From assembly GCA_030770535.1 (NCBI GenBank), contig JASVEC010000043.1:62001-126000 (forward strand): a stretch of DNA of 64,000 bases, in the 5' to 3' direction. Of the stretch, positions 23,924 through 36,394 are shown piece after piece; position 1 is the stretch's first letter, and the number at the start of each line of letters is the position of its first letter. Source of the DNA: Batkoa obscura. Its lineage: Eukaryota > Entomophthoromycota > Entomophthoromycetes > Entomophthorales > Batkoaceae. A program made the translations under genes and the position numbers. The notes under the pieces were generated by a model. That model saw nothing but the letters and a program-made list of their open reading frames with translations. It did no database searches and was not told the DNA's origin.

Positions 23924-25999
23924 TTAATCCCAGCATTCCACTTGATATCGCCATTTTTTCTTCATTTCAATTAAATATTCCTCTGAGTTATCCACTACTT
24001 CACCTAATATTTCTTTAAATGCCCTTTCTACCCCTTTAGGCATATTTTTAGAACTCCTATTAAACACCGATATTAATAAAATAAAAGACTAACTCTATAA
24101 ATATATAACTTACCCACAAGTAAAAACATAAGCATTTTGATTGAATATCAAATCGATCAATATCTCCTTATATTTTATAATCAAATCTTGAACATAAACT
24201 TTTTGATCCTAAAAAATTATTATTAACAATAAATCAATAGAATAATAGATCATTTACTGTATCCCTTGAATAAGCTGTTTTAAACCATAGTTTATTTTCT
24301 TTTTCATATCTTTGGAATTCCTCATAAAAATAATTATCTTTATTAAAATATCGACAGCCAAATAACAAATAATTATTATAATATTGATTTTCAATGCGAT
24401 ATTCAATTACACTACGAAAAGGGGCTACTCCTAAACCAGGACCTATCATGATTACTGGGATTGTAAGATCTGCTGGGAATTTCATACTGCCTTTTTTGAG
24501 TTTAATAGCTATACTGTTATTCTCTATTAAATTAAATTTATTATTTACTATTTTTATTTAAGGATGTTACTAAAATACCTTTCAATTCTTTTTTAATAAA
24601 CATCCCCATCAAACCAGTCCTCAACTTCTTCATTTGACTTTTATATTCCACTATTCCCACTAATAATTCTACCCTTTTCTTATTATAATTTGAGATTGAA
24701 AAAGAACGAGTTTGGATCAATGGAAACATATCTAGTAAATAATTTATATTTATTTTATAAGACTGAAAATCATTTAAACATTCAACGATTGTTCTTCTTG
24801 GCTTTTGAGCATAATCTAATAATTCTTCACTATCTTTTAAGAATTCTTGAATTTTCTCCATTTCAAGTGAGTCATTACTGAAATGTAATAAATATTCAAA
24901 AAAAGTACGTTTAGGGATACTGTGGATATCGACATATTTCTTGATTAAATCTCTTAGTTTTATTGGTTTATTATTTAAACTTGTTGGTAATTGTCGAACT
25001 TTACAGTTAATATTAATATTAATAATTTAATTGAATAATATATAAGATTTACTTACCATTATTAACATTTTCAATTAAATAATAATTCTCTTTTAATTCA
25101 TTTATGTTCAATAAATTAATAAATTCATCTACTTCACTATCAATATTCTCTGGTTTAACTAAAGCAACATCACCCATATTATAACTAAATAAAGTGAATA
25201 ATAAATAATGGCTCTTTTATCATAGTATAGCACTTACTCTAATTCCGCTTCTTCTATTGATTCAAATATCAAATGTCTACTATCTTGAAAATGATCTTTC
25301 GAAGTAACTCTTTCATTTTTAATAACATTAAATTTTATCCAATTTTCTTCCAAAGCTTCTTCCTCTTCATAATCCGTTTGATTTATTTCCTTTTCAATTA
25401 ATTTTAACTGAAATGAAGCTGGGGGTAACAAATATTCTTCTATTTTCTCGAAACTTCTATTTTCCATATCTAATAAATTCTTGATCAGTTCTTTTTCCCA
25501 AGGTATATAAGCGCCATCAACACTAAAACAAAAAACAATTTAATAATCAATCTCATTTCCAAACTTCCTCTTCATCCCTTTTAATTACTTACCCCAAATA
25601 ATGACGATCATCCCCATCCCCTCTATCCAAAATACTCTCCCCACCTAACATTTTTAATCTTTTGAACAATTTTTTACTTGTAAAATTAAATTTTTCGTAT
25701 GAAGAATCCCCTAATCCAAATACACCAAAATTCAAATGATCCAAAAAATCTACAGGTAGATTTCTTCGTAATAAAAATTTCCAAAATTGCTTCATGTTGT
25801 CTGGTTCTTCGCCTTCTCCCGTCGTACTACAGACAAATAAGATCATTTCATCTTCTAATATATCTTCAATTGGGTAAGAGTCCATAAAGCCTATAAATAT
25901 GATATTGAAACCATGGCGATAAAGGCTGTTATATAAGCGTAAGGATAGATCACAAGCATATCCAGTTTGAGAACCATAAAGGATTTTGATGTTGAGCAT
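23924..25999 (-). CDS. TAH18: NADPH-dependent diflavin oxidoreductase (Tah18/NDOR1)
   Basis: Several exons encode the diflavin reductase layout. The flavodoxin/FMN domain (residues 1-137) has ILYGSQTGYA, CSTTGEGEEPDN and FGVFGLGDSSYEKFNF. A linker and the FAD-binding domain follow, with RSFSISN as the flavin-binding motif. The NADPH domain has GPGLGVAPFRSVIE and FGCRYFNKDNYFYEEF, and the C terminus ends in the aromatic ECWD. Known role: passes electrons from NADPH through FAD and FMN to Dre2/CIAPIN1, feeding cytosolic Fe-S cluster assembly and ribonucleotide reductase cofactor assembly. Length near 600 aa and the short linker separate it from cytochrome P450 reductase, and it lacks the N-terminal membrane anchor of that enzyme. 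Confidence 0.93.
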
Positions 26000-26177
26000 T
26001 TATTTTTAAAATTTTGAAAGGTAACTGAGTTTTTTCTACATATTCGATTTTATTACTTTAATTTATATTCTTCATCTGATAAGCTTATCTCAACTTGAAT
26101 ACTAATTGGTTAACGTCAAATCTTAGTCTAAATTTATGCACCTATTTTTAGTAAATTTAAAATTCATCATTTTTAAT

Positions 26178-27444
26178 ATGAAATTTTTACGCCGGTTTAG
26201 TAGTCAAGTGAGTGATCTTATTCATACGGATACTGTTATTGTTGGTGGTGGTGTAGTAGGTTGTGCTATTGGACATATATTAAATCAATCTCAAAGATAT
26301 GATCAACATAATATGATATTAATTGAGAAAAATGAAACTATTGGGATGGAAACTAGGTAAGTTTTATGAAATTAGAATCATTTGAATTATAGAATTTAAA
26401 AGGTATAATATTAATTAAAATTATAGTAGTCGAAATAGTGAAGTAATTCATGCAGGTATTTATTATGAAAAAGATAGTAATAAAGAGCGTATGTGTTTAA
26501 GAGGGAAGGAACTTTTATACCAATATTGTAAACAAAATAAAGTAAATTATAATCAAATTGGCAAATGGATAGTAGCACAAAATGAACCAGAACAAATAGA
26601 TTATTTAAAGAAACTAAAAGAGAAGAGTCAAGACTTGGGTATAAATTTAAAGTATATATCGGAAACTGAGATAAGTCAAAAAGAACCTAATATTAAAGCA
26701 AAGCTTGGATTGATATCAGAGACGACAGGAATAATTGATTCACATGAGTATATTCATTCGCTATTGTTTAATTATATGAAATCATCACAACAAATTTTTT
26801 TAAATGATACTGAAGTTTTAGATGTAATGAAAACAAATAATAATTATGGTTATTTGGTCAAGATATTGCATCTTAAAATTAATCAAGTAGTATTAATTAA
26901 ATGTAATAATGTAATTAATTGTGCTGGTTTACAAGCGGATAAAATAGGCAATTTATTAAATGAATTAGTCGATGAAAAAGAAGAAAAGTTTGAGTATACT
27001 TATTGTAAAGGCAATTACTTTTCATATAGTGAAAAAGTAGCAAATCGATTGATTTATCCAATACCAGATAAAAAACTAACAAGTTTAGGGACTCATTTAA
27101 CGTTGGATTTGAATGGTAAAACTAAATTTGGTCCTGATGTGGAATATTTGAGTAATAGAAACATCAATTATCAAGTTAATGAAGAACGTCGAAATACTTT
27201 TTTTAATGCTGCATCTCAATATGTATTAAATTTAAAAGAAGAAAAGTTATTACCTGATTATTCAGGTATTAGACCAAAATTATCGATATCTACAGATAAT
27301 GATAATAATAAAATTCAAGATTTTTATATGAAACAATTAAATACTCAAAATCGTGGGAATTTAATTAATTTAATAGGTATCGAATCACCAGGATTAACTA
27401 GTTCTTTAGCTATTGCAGAATGGGTTAAAAATAAATTAATTTAA
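26178..27444 (+). CDS. L2HGDH: L-2-hydroxyglutarate dehydrogenase, mitochondrial
   Basis: Exons 26178-26356 and 26427-27444 give 398 aa. I start at 26178 because MKFLRRFSSQ is a short Arg/Ser-rich mitochondrial presequence; an in-frame ATG at 26136 would only add hydrophobic residues. The FAD-binding motif VIVGGGVVGCAIG (about 20-32), the DAO-family SSRNSEVIHAGIYY across the intron, and the C-terminal GIRPKLS and GIESPGLTSSLAIAEWV blocks identify L2HGDH. Known reaction: FAD-dependent oxidation of L-2-hydroxyglutarate to 2-oxoglutarate, a metabolite-repair step. The gene converges on the first endonuclease G gene with only 74 bp between stops. Its last 110 or so bp were copied into the tandem duplication downstream. 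Confidence 0.9.
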
Positions 27445-27518
27445 TTAAAAATAAAACATCAATATTATCATTTTCTTCTTTCTATTTATATTTTATTAAT
27501 CACTACTGTCAGTAACTC

Positions 27519-28550
27519 TTAACTTTCACCAAACTTACTAGTAAATTTACAAGTAATTTTATCACATAGTTTAGAATTCTCAGTTTCCTTATTTGGTCCT
27601 AATTTATCAAAAAAGATAAGTCCTGATGCTTTTTCAATACTTTCAATTGAAGTACTAAACTTTACTAAAGGTTCATCTTCGGGTATTTTAGCGTTAGGTA
27701 ATAAGAAACCAGCTAAATAAGGATTGCCTCCCTCTTTAGGCATAACCAATAAAACTTTAAAAAAATGAGTAGGAACTGCAATATTTGGTGGATTACCAAT
27801 CACTTCATATTGAACATACCATTTCTCTTTATCAGGGAATCCATCTCCTTTTTTAGGTAAATATAAAGGCCCTGTAATCACATAAACCTTATCGAATTGT
27901 TTTGTCAAACCTCGACAAAACTCTTCTAAATAAGCCCAATAATGTCGATTAAAACCAACACCTACTTGAGGTGCCATATTAGTTAAATAAAACGTTTCAT
28001 CCATAGCGGATTGGCTATATTTCACATCACCAGCGGGTGCCATGTGACCTCGATCATAACCACTCTTGGAGTAGTCTTTGAGTAAACCACGGAAGAGTTT
28101 AGGGATACTAGCATCTTCTTTGAATTTCGATTTATCTCGGTCAGCCCCTGTTTGGTTCAGTTTGGCTTCAGTTAACACTTCAATTACAAAATTAGGGTTA
28201 CGCAACTGGCGGTTATAAGAACCCATATAAGCGTCACGACTTATTGAATCGGAAATCGGACCTGGAGTAGGTTATTAGAGGCTGGTAAATAGTATATGAT
28301 AATGATTCTTACCTGGATAACCATATTTTAATAAATCCTCTTGTTTTTCATTACGTTTAATCAAATGTGAGTCATAATTGGTTTTTATATCTGAGTTATC
28401 ATAATCGTTATAAATTAGATCACGACGTGCTAAGGTTTGGTAGGATGTCATACCAATACTTGTACCAACAATGAAATAAGTGGATAAGATACCAATACTG
28501 GCTCCACCAATGAATATACTTAATCGTTCAATATTTCGGGTCCAAAACAT
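27519..28550 (-). CDS. NUC1: Mitochondrial endonuclease G, copy A
   Basis: Exons 28550-28313 and 28261-27519 give 326 aa. The N terminus (FWTRNIERLSIFIGGASIGI) is a hydrophobic mitochondrial anchor or targeting segment. The DNA/RNA non-specific endonuclease core has DRGHMAPAGDVKYSQ with the catalytic His, and YLTNMAPQVGVGFNRHYWA with the metal-binding Asn. Known role of Nuc1/EndoG: intermembrane-space nuclease acting in mtDNA turnover and regulated cell death. Methionine replaces the usual Gln after DRGH. Compared with copy B it has an extra segment of about a dozen residues (LSTYFIVGTSIGM region). It lies tail to tail with L2HGDH. Confidence 0.95.
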
Positions 28551-29462
28551 ATGAATTGTTTGTAAGTGAAAACGAGAAGGTATTTTAATAAGATGGAGTT
28601 TTGAAGCATTTTATACCTGGAACTAAGTGAGTCAATTTTTTATCAGAGCTAAAATTTGAAACATGGCTCTTTTACTATTATTCATATAAAATTCAAAGTG
28701 GACTATGAATTTTTTAAATTACCTAAAGTAGTAATTTAAGTTGAATTTCGATCTCTCACATATTTAATATACCAAATTTTTTTAGCTTTTATAGATTGGC
28801 CCATGGATAACTATAAGTAAATGCCTTAACAAAATATAATACAATACTAAAAAAAACAGTATCAATCAAATCCGATTATATATTTAAAATACATTGAAGT
28901 TATTAGAAGTCAATGCAATTTTTAAAAATTTTTTTAAAGACGTTTGTTTAAAATAAACTTATCTTTTGCTAAAATTGGTGGAACTATTTCAACAGCACGT
29001 GTACTTTTTGTAAGGTCATCTGTTTATAATAATTCATTGTTTAGCACATAAAAAGAAAGTATAAATGTGAAACTATTAATTCTATTGTAAAATTTAGACC
29101 TAGAGAATGTAATAGTCTAAAAGCAGTAACGCTAGAGCTTTACATAATCAGATCCGACTAGTTGAATGTGCCATGTGCAAAAGTAATTGTAAAACTAAGC
29201 CAATTGCTGGTTGAGGAAAATCTCACGAAGAAGTTAAGCTAGCATTCTTTTTATAATCGAATATCGGTGTAAAAAACTGGTTAATATAGAAAAGATATTG
29301 AGCTTGAGAACCAATATGTCAAAGAGTCCTAATAGTTATCGATACTCCTTACAATTTATAATGTCTGATGATAGTAAGAAAACGCAGGAGAACTGTACCT
29401 ATAAATATATAGGCTAAAAAGCCTATTTGGCTGTCTCAAAAAAAGATTCGACAAGTATGGGT
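28551..29462. other. Spacer between the two endonuclease G genes
   Basis: About 0.9 kb with no clear gene. It presumably contains the promoter of copy A and decayed duplicated L2HGDH-side DNA, but I could align only the final part (29463-29583). Confidence 0.45.
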
Positions 29463-29583
29463 GTTTGAAACAGTCAAATACTCAAGATCAAAGCAGTTTA
29501 ATTAATTTGATAGATATTGAATCGTCAAGGCTAATTAGTTCTTTAGCTATTACAAAATGGGTTAAAGACAAGTCAATTTAATT
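29463..29583 (+). pseudogene. Duplicated 3' tail of L2HGDH
   Basis: This stretch matches 27345-27446, the end of L2HGDH. Shared blocks include CAATAAATACTCAA-like sequence, TTTAATTAATTTGATAG, ATCGAATC, ACTAGTTCTTTAGCTATTGC-type sequence, and AATGGGTTAAA ending in the same TTAATTTAATTAAAAA context. Only the last 35 or so codons are present, with substitutions and no upstream gene, so it is a dead fragment carried along when the endonuclease G gene was tandemly duplicated. It sits in the same tail-to-tail arrangement with copy B as the real gene does with copy A. Confidence 0.85.
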
Positions 29584-29639
29584 AAAAAAGTGTACAATTC
29601 GTTCTATTATTTTTTATTTCCGTTTTATTTCACTATCTA

Positions 29640-30669
29640 CTATTGTTGATAACTCTTAACTTTCTCAATAAATTTACTATTTAATTTACAAGTAATTTTA
29701 TCACATAGTTTAGAATTCTCAGTTTCCTTATTTGGTCCTAATTTATCAAAAAAGATAAGCCCTGATGCTTTTTCAATACTTTCAATTGAAGTACTAAATC
29801 TTTCTAAAGGTACTTCTTCAGGTATTTTAGCGTTAGGTAGTAAAAACGCTCCCAAATACGGAGCACCTCCACCCTTAGGGACTGTCAATAAAACTTTGAA
29901 AAAATGAGTAGGAACTGCAATATTTGGTGGATTACCAATCACTTCATATTGAACATACCATTTCTCTTTATCAGGGAACCCATCTCCCTTTTTAGGTAAA
30001 TATAAAGGTCCTGTAATCACATAAACCTTATCGAATTGTTTTGTCAAACCTCGACAAAACTCTTCTAAATAAGCCCAATAATGTCGATTAAAACCAACAC
30101 CTACTTGAGGTGCCATATTAGTTAAATAAAACGTTTCATCCATAGCGGATTGGCTATATTTAACGTCAGCAGCGGGGACCATGTGACCTCGATCATAACC
30201 ACTCTTGGAGTAGTCTTTGAGTAAACTACGGAAGAGTTTAGGGATATTGTCATCTTCTTTGAATTTACTATTGCCTCTATCAGCACCGCTTTTATTAATT
30301 AAATTCGCCTCTGTCAACTCTTCAATTACAAAATTAGGGTTACGTAACTGGCGGTTATAAGAACCTATATAAGCTTCGCGACGTATTGGGTCGGAAATGG
30401 GACCTTTAAAATTGAGTTACATTCAACCATTAATTAAAATAGAAGGATAAGATGTATTTCTTATAATTACCTGGATAACCATATTTTAACAAATCCCCTA
30501 ATTTATTATTAGTTTTGATTAAATGTTGATCATAATTTGATTTAATTTGAGAATTATTATAGTCATTATGCACTCGATCACGACGTGATAAGGTTTGATA
30601 AGATATGATACCAATGCTAGCCCCACCAATGAAATAAGTTAATCGTTCTATATTACGTGTCCAAAACAT
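29640..30669 (-). CDS. NUC1: Mitochondrial endonuclease G, copy B
   Basis: Exons 30669-30471 and 30403-29640 give 320 aa with the intron at the same place and phase as in copy A. The N-terminal anchor is kept (FWTRNIERLTYFIGGASIGI) but is shorter. Catalytic DRGHMVPAADVKY and YLTNMAPQVGVGFNRHYWA are intact, so the enzyme should be active. The central 350 or so bp are nearly identical to copy A even at silent sites, whereas the N terminus, intron, C-terminal tail (ending EKVKSYQQ) and a patch near the LPNAKIPEE motif differ clearly. Known role as for EndoG: mitochondrial nuclease with DNase and RNase activity. Confidence 0.95.
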
Positions 30670-30886
30670 TAAATTTTATAAATGAAAGTGGAATAAATTT
30701 TTTAAGGAATGAATTTTGAGTTGTTTATCTCCTAAGCACAATTGGAGTAATTTTAATTACGAATAAAATACGAAACATCTCAATTTAAAAAAATAGGGTA
30801 TAATTTATAATGGAATTATTATTGATAGTTAATATTTATTTAATATTGTCTTTTTCTTATTTAAGAGATATAAAAATGTAATTGGC

Positions 30887-31565
30887 TTATTCCAATTTAT
30901 CCAAATGATCTAATCTAGTAAGTATAACAGATTTGGATGTTTCTTCAATTTCACCAGCTAAAAAGACTTCGTCCAAGATAGCATAAACCTAAAATTAAAT
31001 TAACATTAAAAGAATCACTCAATACTACAGCTATAAATAATAAACAAGACTTTTAAACTTACTTTATAAAAATTAAATACTAAATCTAATTCACAAACAT
31101 TACCAAAGAAAGAATCCAATACTTCAACAAAAAAATGAATACCTTCTAAATAAGCTAATTCATTATCATTTGAATCCACACAAAAACAAAAAAACAATCC
31201 AGCATAACGACGATAAACTACTTTGTAATTACGATACTAAATAAATTTAATTAAAAATAATATTTGATTTATTCTCTGTTCTTTTTTTCTTTTTAATCGA
31301 TAGTTGCTTTTGATGTGATAATTATTTTAATAGAAGGATTCAATTACCTCTACAAAATTGGATTGGTTTTTTTGATCCCTTGGTGCAATTAGTCGATGTA
31401 CTTCTCCTTTTATTTTAATCTTTTCTTCATCTTCATAAGGTACATACCATTTAGCCAACCTCGTTTTTCCTTGACGATTTTGCACTAAGATAAATCTTAT
31501 CTATTGGGTTTTAAAAGAGGTTAGATTTTTTGAGTTGTTTAGGGATAATAGATAGAATATACCAT
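30887..31565 (-). CDS. AP-2 clathrin adaptor complex, sigma subunit
   Basis: Four exons. The first is just the ATG (31565-31563), followed by a 62 bp intron; exon 2 is 31500-31348. The assembled start reads [20 protein letters not shown], followed by [53 protein letters not shown] and [14 protein letters not shown]. These match the AP small-subunit fold (clat_adaptor_s, about 142 aa). LAGEIEETS and the [17 protein letters not shown] block favour AP-2 sigma over AP-1. Known role: core subunit of the AP-2 heterotetramer that binds dileucine cargo signals during clathrin-mediated endocytosis at the plasma membrane. Confidence 0.93.
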
Positions 31566-31730
31566 TTCGATTTATAAATAATTTATAGAAAAGGTTCAAT
31601 TAGTTTAATAAAATATTCAAAGTGGCTTTGTAATTATTTGAATTACAGTCTCTTCGAGATTAATGTTTATTGGTTGGAACAATTATAATTTAGTTAAAAT
31701 TTGAAATCTCTGAATTTTGTTAAGTTTAAT

Positions 31731-33302
31731 ATGAGATTATTTAATAATAATAACCAAATTAAAAATAACAAAAATAAAAATAAAGAACAAAAAATTATAA
31801 CACCAGATATTGGAGAGATTAAGGTATATTTAGTAGTATATTTGTAGTTAAAATAAATTTACTGTTTCAAAAGCCAGTTCAAAGATATTATGGCTTTAAA
31901 TCACAAGTTAATTATATATTGAAAAAAGAGTATGAGGGTAAAACATTATTGATTTTGGGGGGAGGTAATAGAATTGTAGTTTATAAGTAATAAATGGATG
32001 AGTGATATTAATTTTATTAGCTGATAAAACGGTGAAAGTGATAGATTTATCTAGCTTTAAAACCATATTTGCTATTAAAAATTTTCCAGAGGAGGTTAAC
32101 GTTAAATCATTATTTTAATTGTCTTTAATATTAATGATTTTTTTGCAGATCAGTTGTATCGCTATAAATCCAACTAAAAAGTATTCAAATCATTTATATA
32201 TTGTTAGTTTAAATCATGTAATTTTCAAACTATAGCTTTATTATATACAAAAACTAACTATTTAGATCTATGTGTTTGATTTAAATAGCAAAAAATTGAT
32301 CTTGGATTGTTTAAATAAAAAAGATGTTTTAAAAGATATTATTATTTTAGAAGAAGACATAAATCAAGTAATACTTTGTTTGATTATTGTTAGTAATATT
32401 AATAAGATTTAGATAGCAATCAATTCTCAGGGAAAATTATTAGCAGCTGTTAATGATGATGGTAAAGTGATAGTTATTGATATAGAATCAGAAAATACAG
32501 TATCGAGATTTGAAGATCAACATAAAAATGTAATTTTATTTATCTTTTTATTTTGTTTCATTTATTTTAATTTAGGTTGCTTTTACTGTATTATTTCATC
32601 CAACAAAAAATGAGAGTAAATTATTATTTGAACTAGTTAATGATAAATTAAAAGCTTCTCTATAGTTATCTCTGGTGGTATGGATTATTCTATTAAATTT
32701 TGGAAATTAAAAGATGAATTACCTTACTATGAATTACAACCGAGTAATAACTTCACAATTCAAACTCTCATGAGCTAATAAGTTTATAGAAAATACAAAC
32801 TTAAGCGAGCATAGTAATCAACTTATTAACCCACCATTTGTATTATGTTCCAGTTATCATATTAGTTTGGATATCCTCGCTTTTGGACTTGGAAATGGAA
32901 GTCTTTATTTGATGAAATACAAGAAGCCTGAAAATAATTGGCAAAGTTACCAATTACCTTATACGCATAATTATTCCATTTCTTATATGTAAGTTGTAGT
33001 ATTTTGTTTAAAATTTATAAATCTAAATAGTTTATTTTTTTAGTAAATTAATACGATATAATAATATCGATTATTTGATTTCTGCTGGTAATGATGGTAT
33101 ACTATGTGTGTTTAAATTGGATTTGAAAAGCTTATGTTTGTTGGAAGTGATCAAGAGATACGATATTCTTCCATATAGTAAAATTAATCATGTTGAAATT
33201 TTAAAATTTGAACAAAATTGTATTCAAGTAGCAGTCGCTGGTGTAATCAAAAGTGTTATTGATTCAGGAATTGGGATCTTTAATTTAGATGTTTGTTTAT
33301 AA
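31731..33302 (+). CDS. WD-repeat protein resembling WDR53
   Basis: About seven or eight short exons. The start MRLFNNNN is 165 bp from the divergent AP-2 sigma ATG. WD-like units are visible: LLILGG-ADKTVKVIDL, SCIAINP, IAINSQGKLLAAVNDDGKVI with VIDIES, FTVLFHP, IISGGMDYSIKFWKL, LAFGLGNGSLYLMKY, and LISAGNDGILCVFKLD. The segment NQLINPPF followed by a repeat, and a last unit with KINHVEIL, mirror the layout of animal WDR53, a small seven-bladed propeller. Known role: WDR53 is a reported DDB1-CUL4-associated protein. One intron of 46 bp (near 32743-32788) is needed to bypass a TAA and restores a good match. Exact small exons are approximate. Confidence 0.68.
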
Positions 33303-33488
33303 GATAGAGAGTATAGAAGTAATAAAATAATAAATAAATAAAATGATTATTCTTATTTTTGTTAGTTTCATTTGAATTTCTTATTAAAAAGTATTCGAGA
33401 ATCAAGTTCAACCAATTAACTTTTGATAAAAACATTGAAAACCATAAATTCTGAAACTAGAATTTTTTTTTAGAATAAGAGTATAAAA

Positions 33489-34556
<1,068 letters not shown>

Positions 34557-34971
34557 AGCTTTTTGAATGTTTTTCTTGGTTTGTTATTTATACCCTTTTT
34601 TTAGATTGTTGTCTGCTTTCCATGATAATCATATTCATTTTGCTTAATTTTTTATCAGTCCATTTTTTATATACGTTTATTATAGTCTTGGAGTAAAATT
34701 ATAGAATTAAAATTTGTTTAATATTATTATTAGCTTTATCGTTTGTTTTATCAAGTTTTAAAAAATAGCTCATTGATCTATATATATTATTCTTCTATAA
34801 AAAACAAATATTTCTCATATTTATTAAACATCACCTATAACAAGTAATTTTAAATACCACTTAAGCTTTTATTTGTAGTTTTATATAATCTAAGCATAAT
34901 TTAAAATTTCCTATAAAAAGTAAATCATAAAAAGATCAAAAAAATCAATCTTTTATTTTTTTAATTATAAA
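34557..34971. other. Intergenic region DIM1-HUS1
   Basis: About 0.4 kb of AT-rich DNA. No motif beyond presumed terminator and promoter sequence. Confidence 0.5.
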
Positions 34972-36181
34972 ATGAGACTTAAAGGAAACATAATAAATGG
35001 AACATTAATACATGGTAGCTCGATATTATATCTACAAAATACTGTTAATTAACTTCATTAGAGATTGCTTCCAACTTTGAAAAATTTGAAAAGAATATAC
35101 TATTAATGTTCTTTAAAGAAGAGTTAATCATCCACTTAACTTCAATTCAACAGCCTGGTATATATATAAGGAGGTAAAAACATATTTAATCAAATAGATC
35201 AGTAACTAGATTTTTTTAGTATTCTACCAACGGTAACAAGTTGATTAAATTATTTAAAATCAATTTAATACCTTTTACTAGAACAAAATCTTTGGCAACT
35301 ATCGAATTGACAGCCAGAATAACAACACCATTTTTATAGAAATTGAATCCAACTTACTCTCCAGAACAATCAAATCAAATACCAGTTCAGATACCATCTT
35401 TCGATTATATAAACATGGAGAAAATTCCTATTTAAGGATTACTAAAGGGGAAAGAGTAAAACAACATGTAATATTTTTCTATTTTTTACTAATAAAAATA
35501 TAGGAACATGTTAAAGGTCAAATAGCTTTAACTTTGGATTTACCTATTAGAATATTAACTAAATCTCAAATGGAATTGATCAAAGAACCAGGGATATCAG
35601 AGTCAACGGTATGTAATTTATTGAAAAGGATTTTTTAAATTGATTAATATTTCAAGATTGAATTTCAGTTGCCCAAAGTAGGTTAGTACGTCATGAATTA
35701 AGTCGAATGAAATATCAAAATCACAAGGTAAAGGTGGGAGCAAACTTGGCAGGGGAAGTACGATTTTCATTAAGAACTGAGGTGCGGAGGTCAATGTCAC
35801 ATTTGCTAATAATATCATACCAACTTTTCGTAATTTTATAAAATCTTTTATTTTACAATTTAATCAATCGTTTCAATATAGAAAATTTACCCGCACCAGA
35901 TATTGACTTTAATGCCTCATTTCAAGAATTGAATATTTTTAATATAATTCAAGTACCTTTAGAAATGAAACAATTAAATAAAATTTTTAATACCACTTTT
36001 GAAGGGATGAAAAAGGCTATTTGTAGTAAGTATTTGATAAACTTTTCAATTTTTTGTTTGAGTTAATGATGTTTTAGGTATTGTTGAAAACCAGGCTTTT
36101 AAAGTTTATTTTAAATTAACTTCACCTCTTGGTGAAGAGCTTGGTGAACTTACCTTTTATTTGCCTGCTGTTTTGGATTGA
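34972..36181 (+). CDS. HUS1: Checkpoint clamp subunit Hus1, many short exons
   Basis: No single exon is long, so this gene is easily missed. Exons 34972-35014, 35062-35173, 35220-35232, 35282-35467, 35504-35612 and 35669 onward, then 35882 onward and a last exon ending at 36181, read as Hus1: MRLKGNIINGTLIH, IHLTSIQQPGIYI, NYRIDSQNNNTIFIEIES, LSRTIKSN, DLPIRILTKSQMELIKEPG, KVKVGANLAGEVRFSLRTE, VNVTFANNIIPTF and the C-terminal ELTFYLPAVLD. These follow the PCNA-like Hus1 order. Known role: part of the 9-1-1 (Rad9-Rad1-Hus1) clamp that activates ATR-type DNA-damage signalling in the nucleus. Around 35785-35790 the frame needs one extra base to continue, probably an assembly error in a G-rich stretch. 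Confidence 0.85.
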
Positions 36182-36394
36182 GTCTAGCTGGTATTTAATG
36201 TATGATTATGAAATATAAAGAAAAGAAAAGAAAAGAGAGTATTTAGTTAAATAGTAAAGTAAAACCAATATTGAAAACAATATCATACCATAAATAAAAT
36301 AATGTGTACAAAAATAAATCATTTATTATTTATAAAAACTTTAGTCTTTTTTGTCAGTATTAAGTATTATTAAGTAAAATCAATAAGTAAAAAA

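Noticed and set aside
34690-34970. Possible ncRNA between DIM1 and HUS1
   Set aside because: No box motifs, stable GC-paired stem or polymerase III signals could be found.
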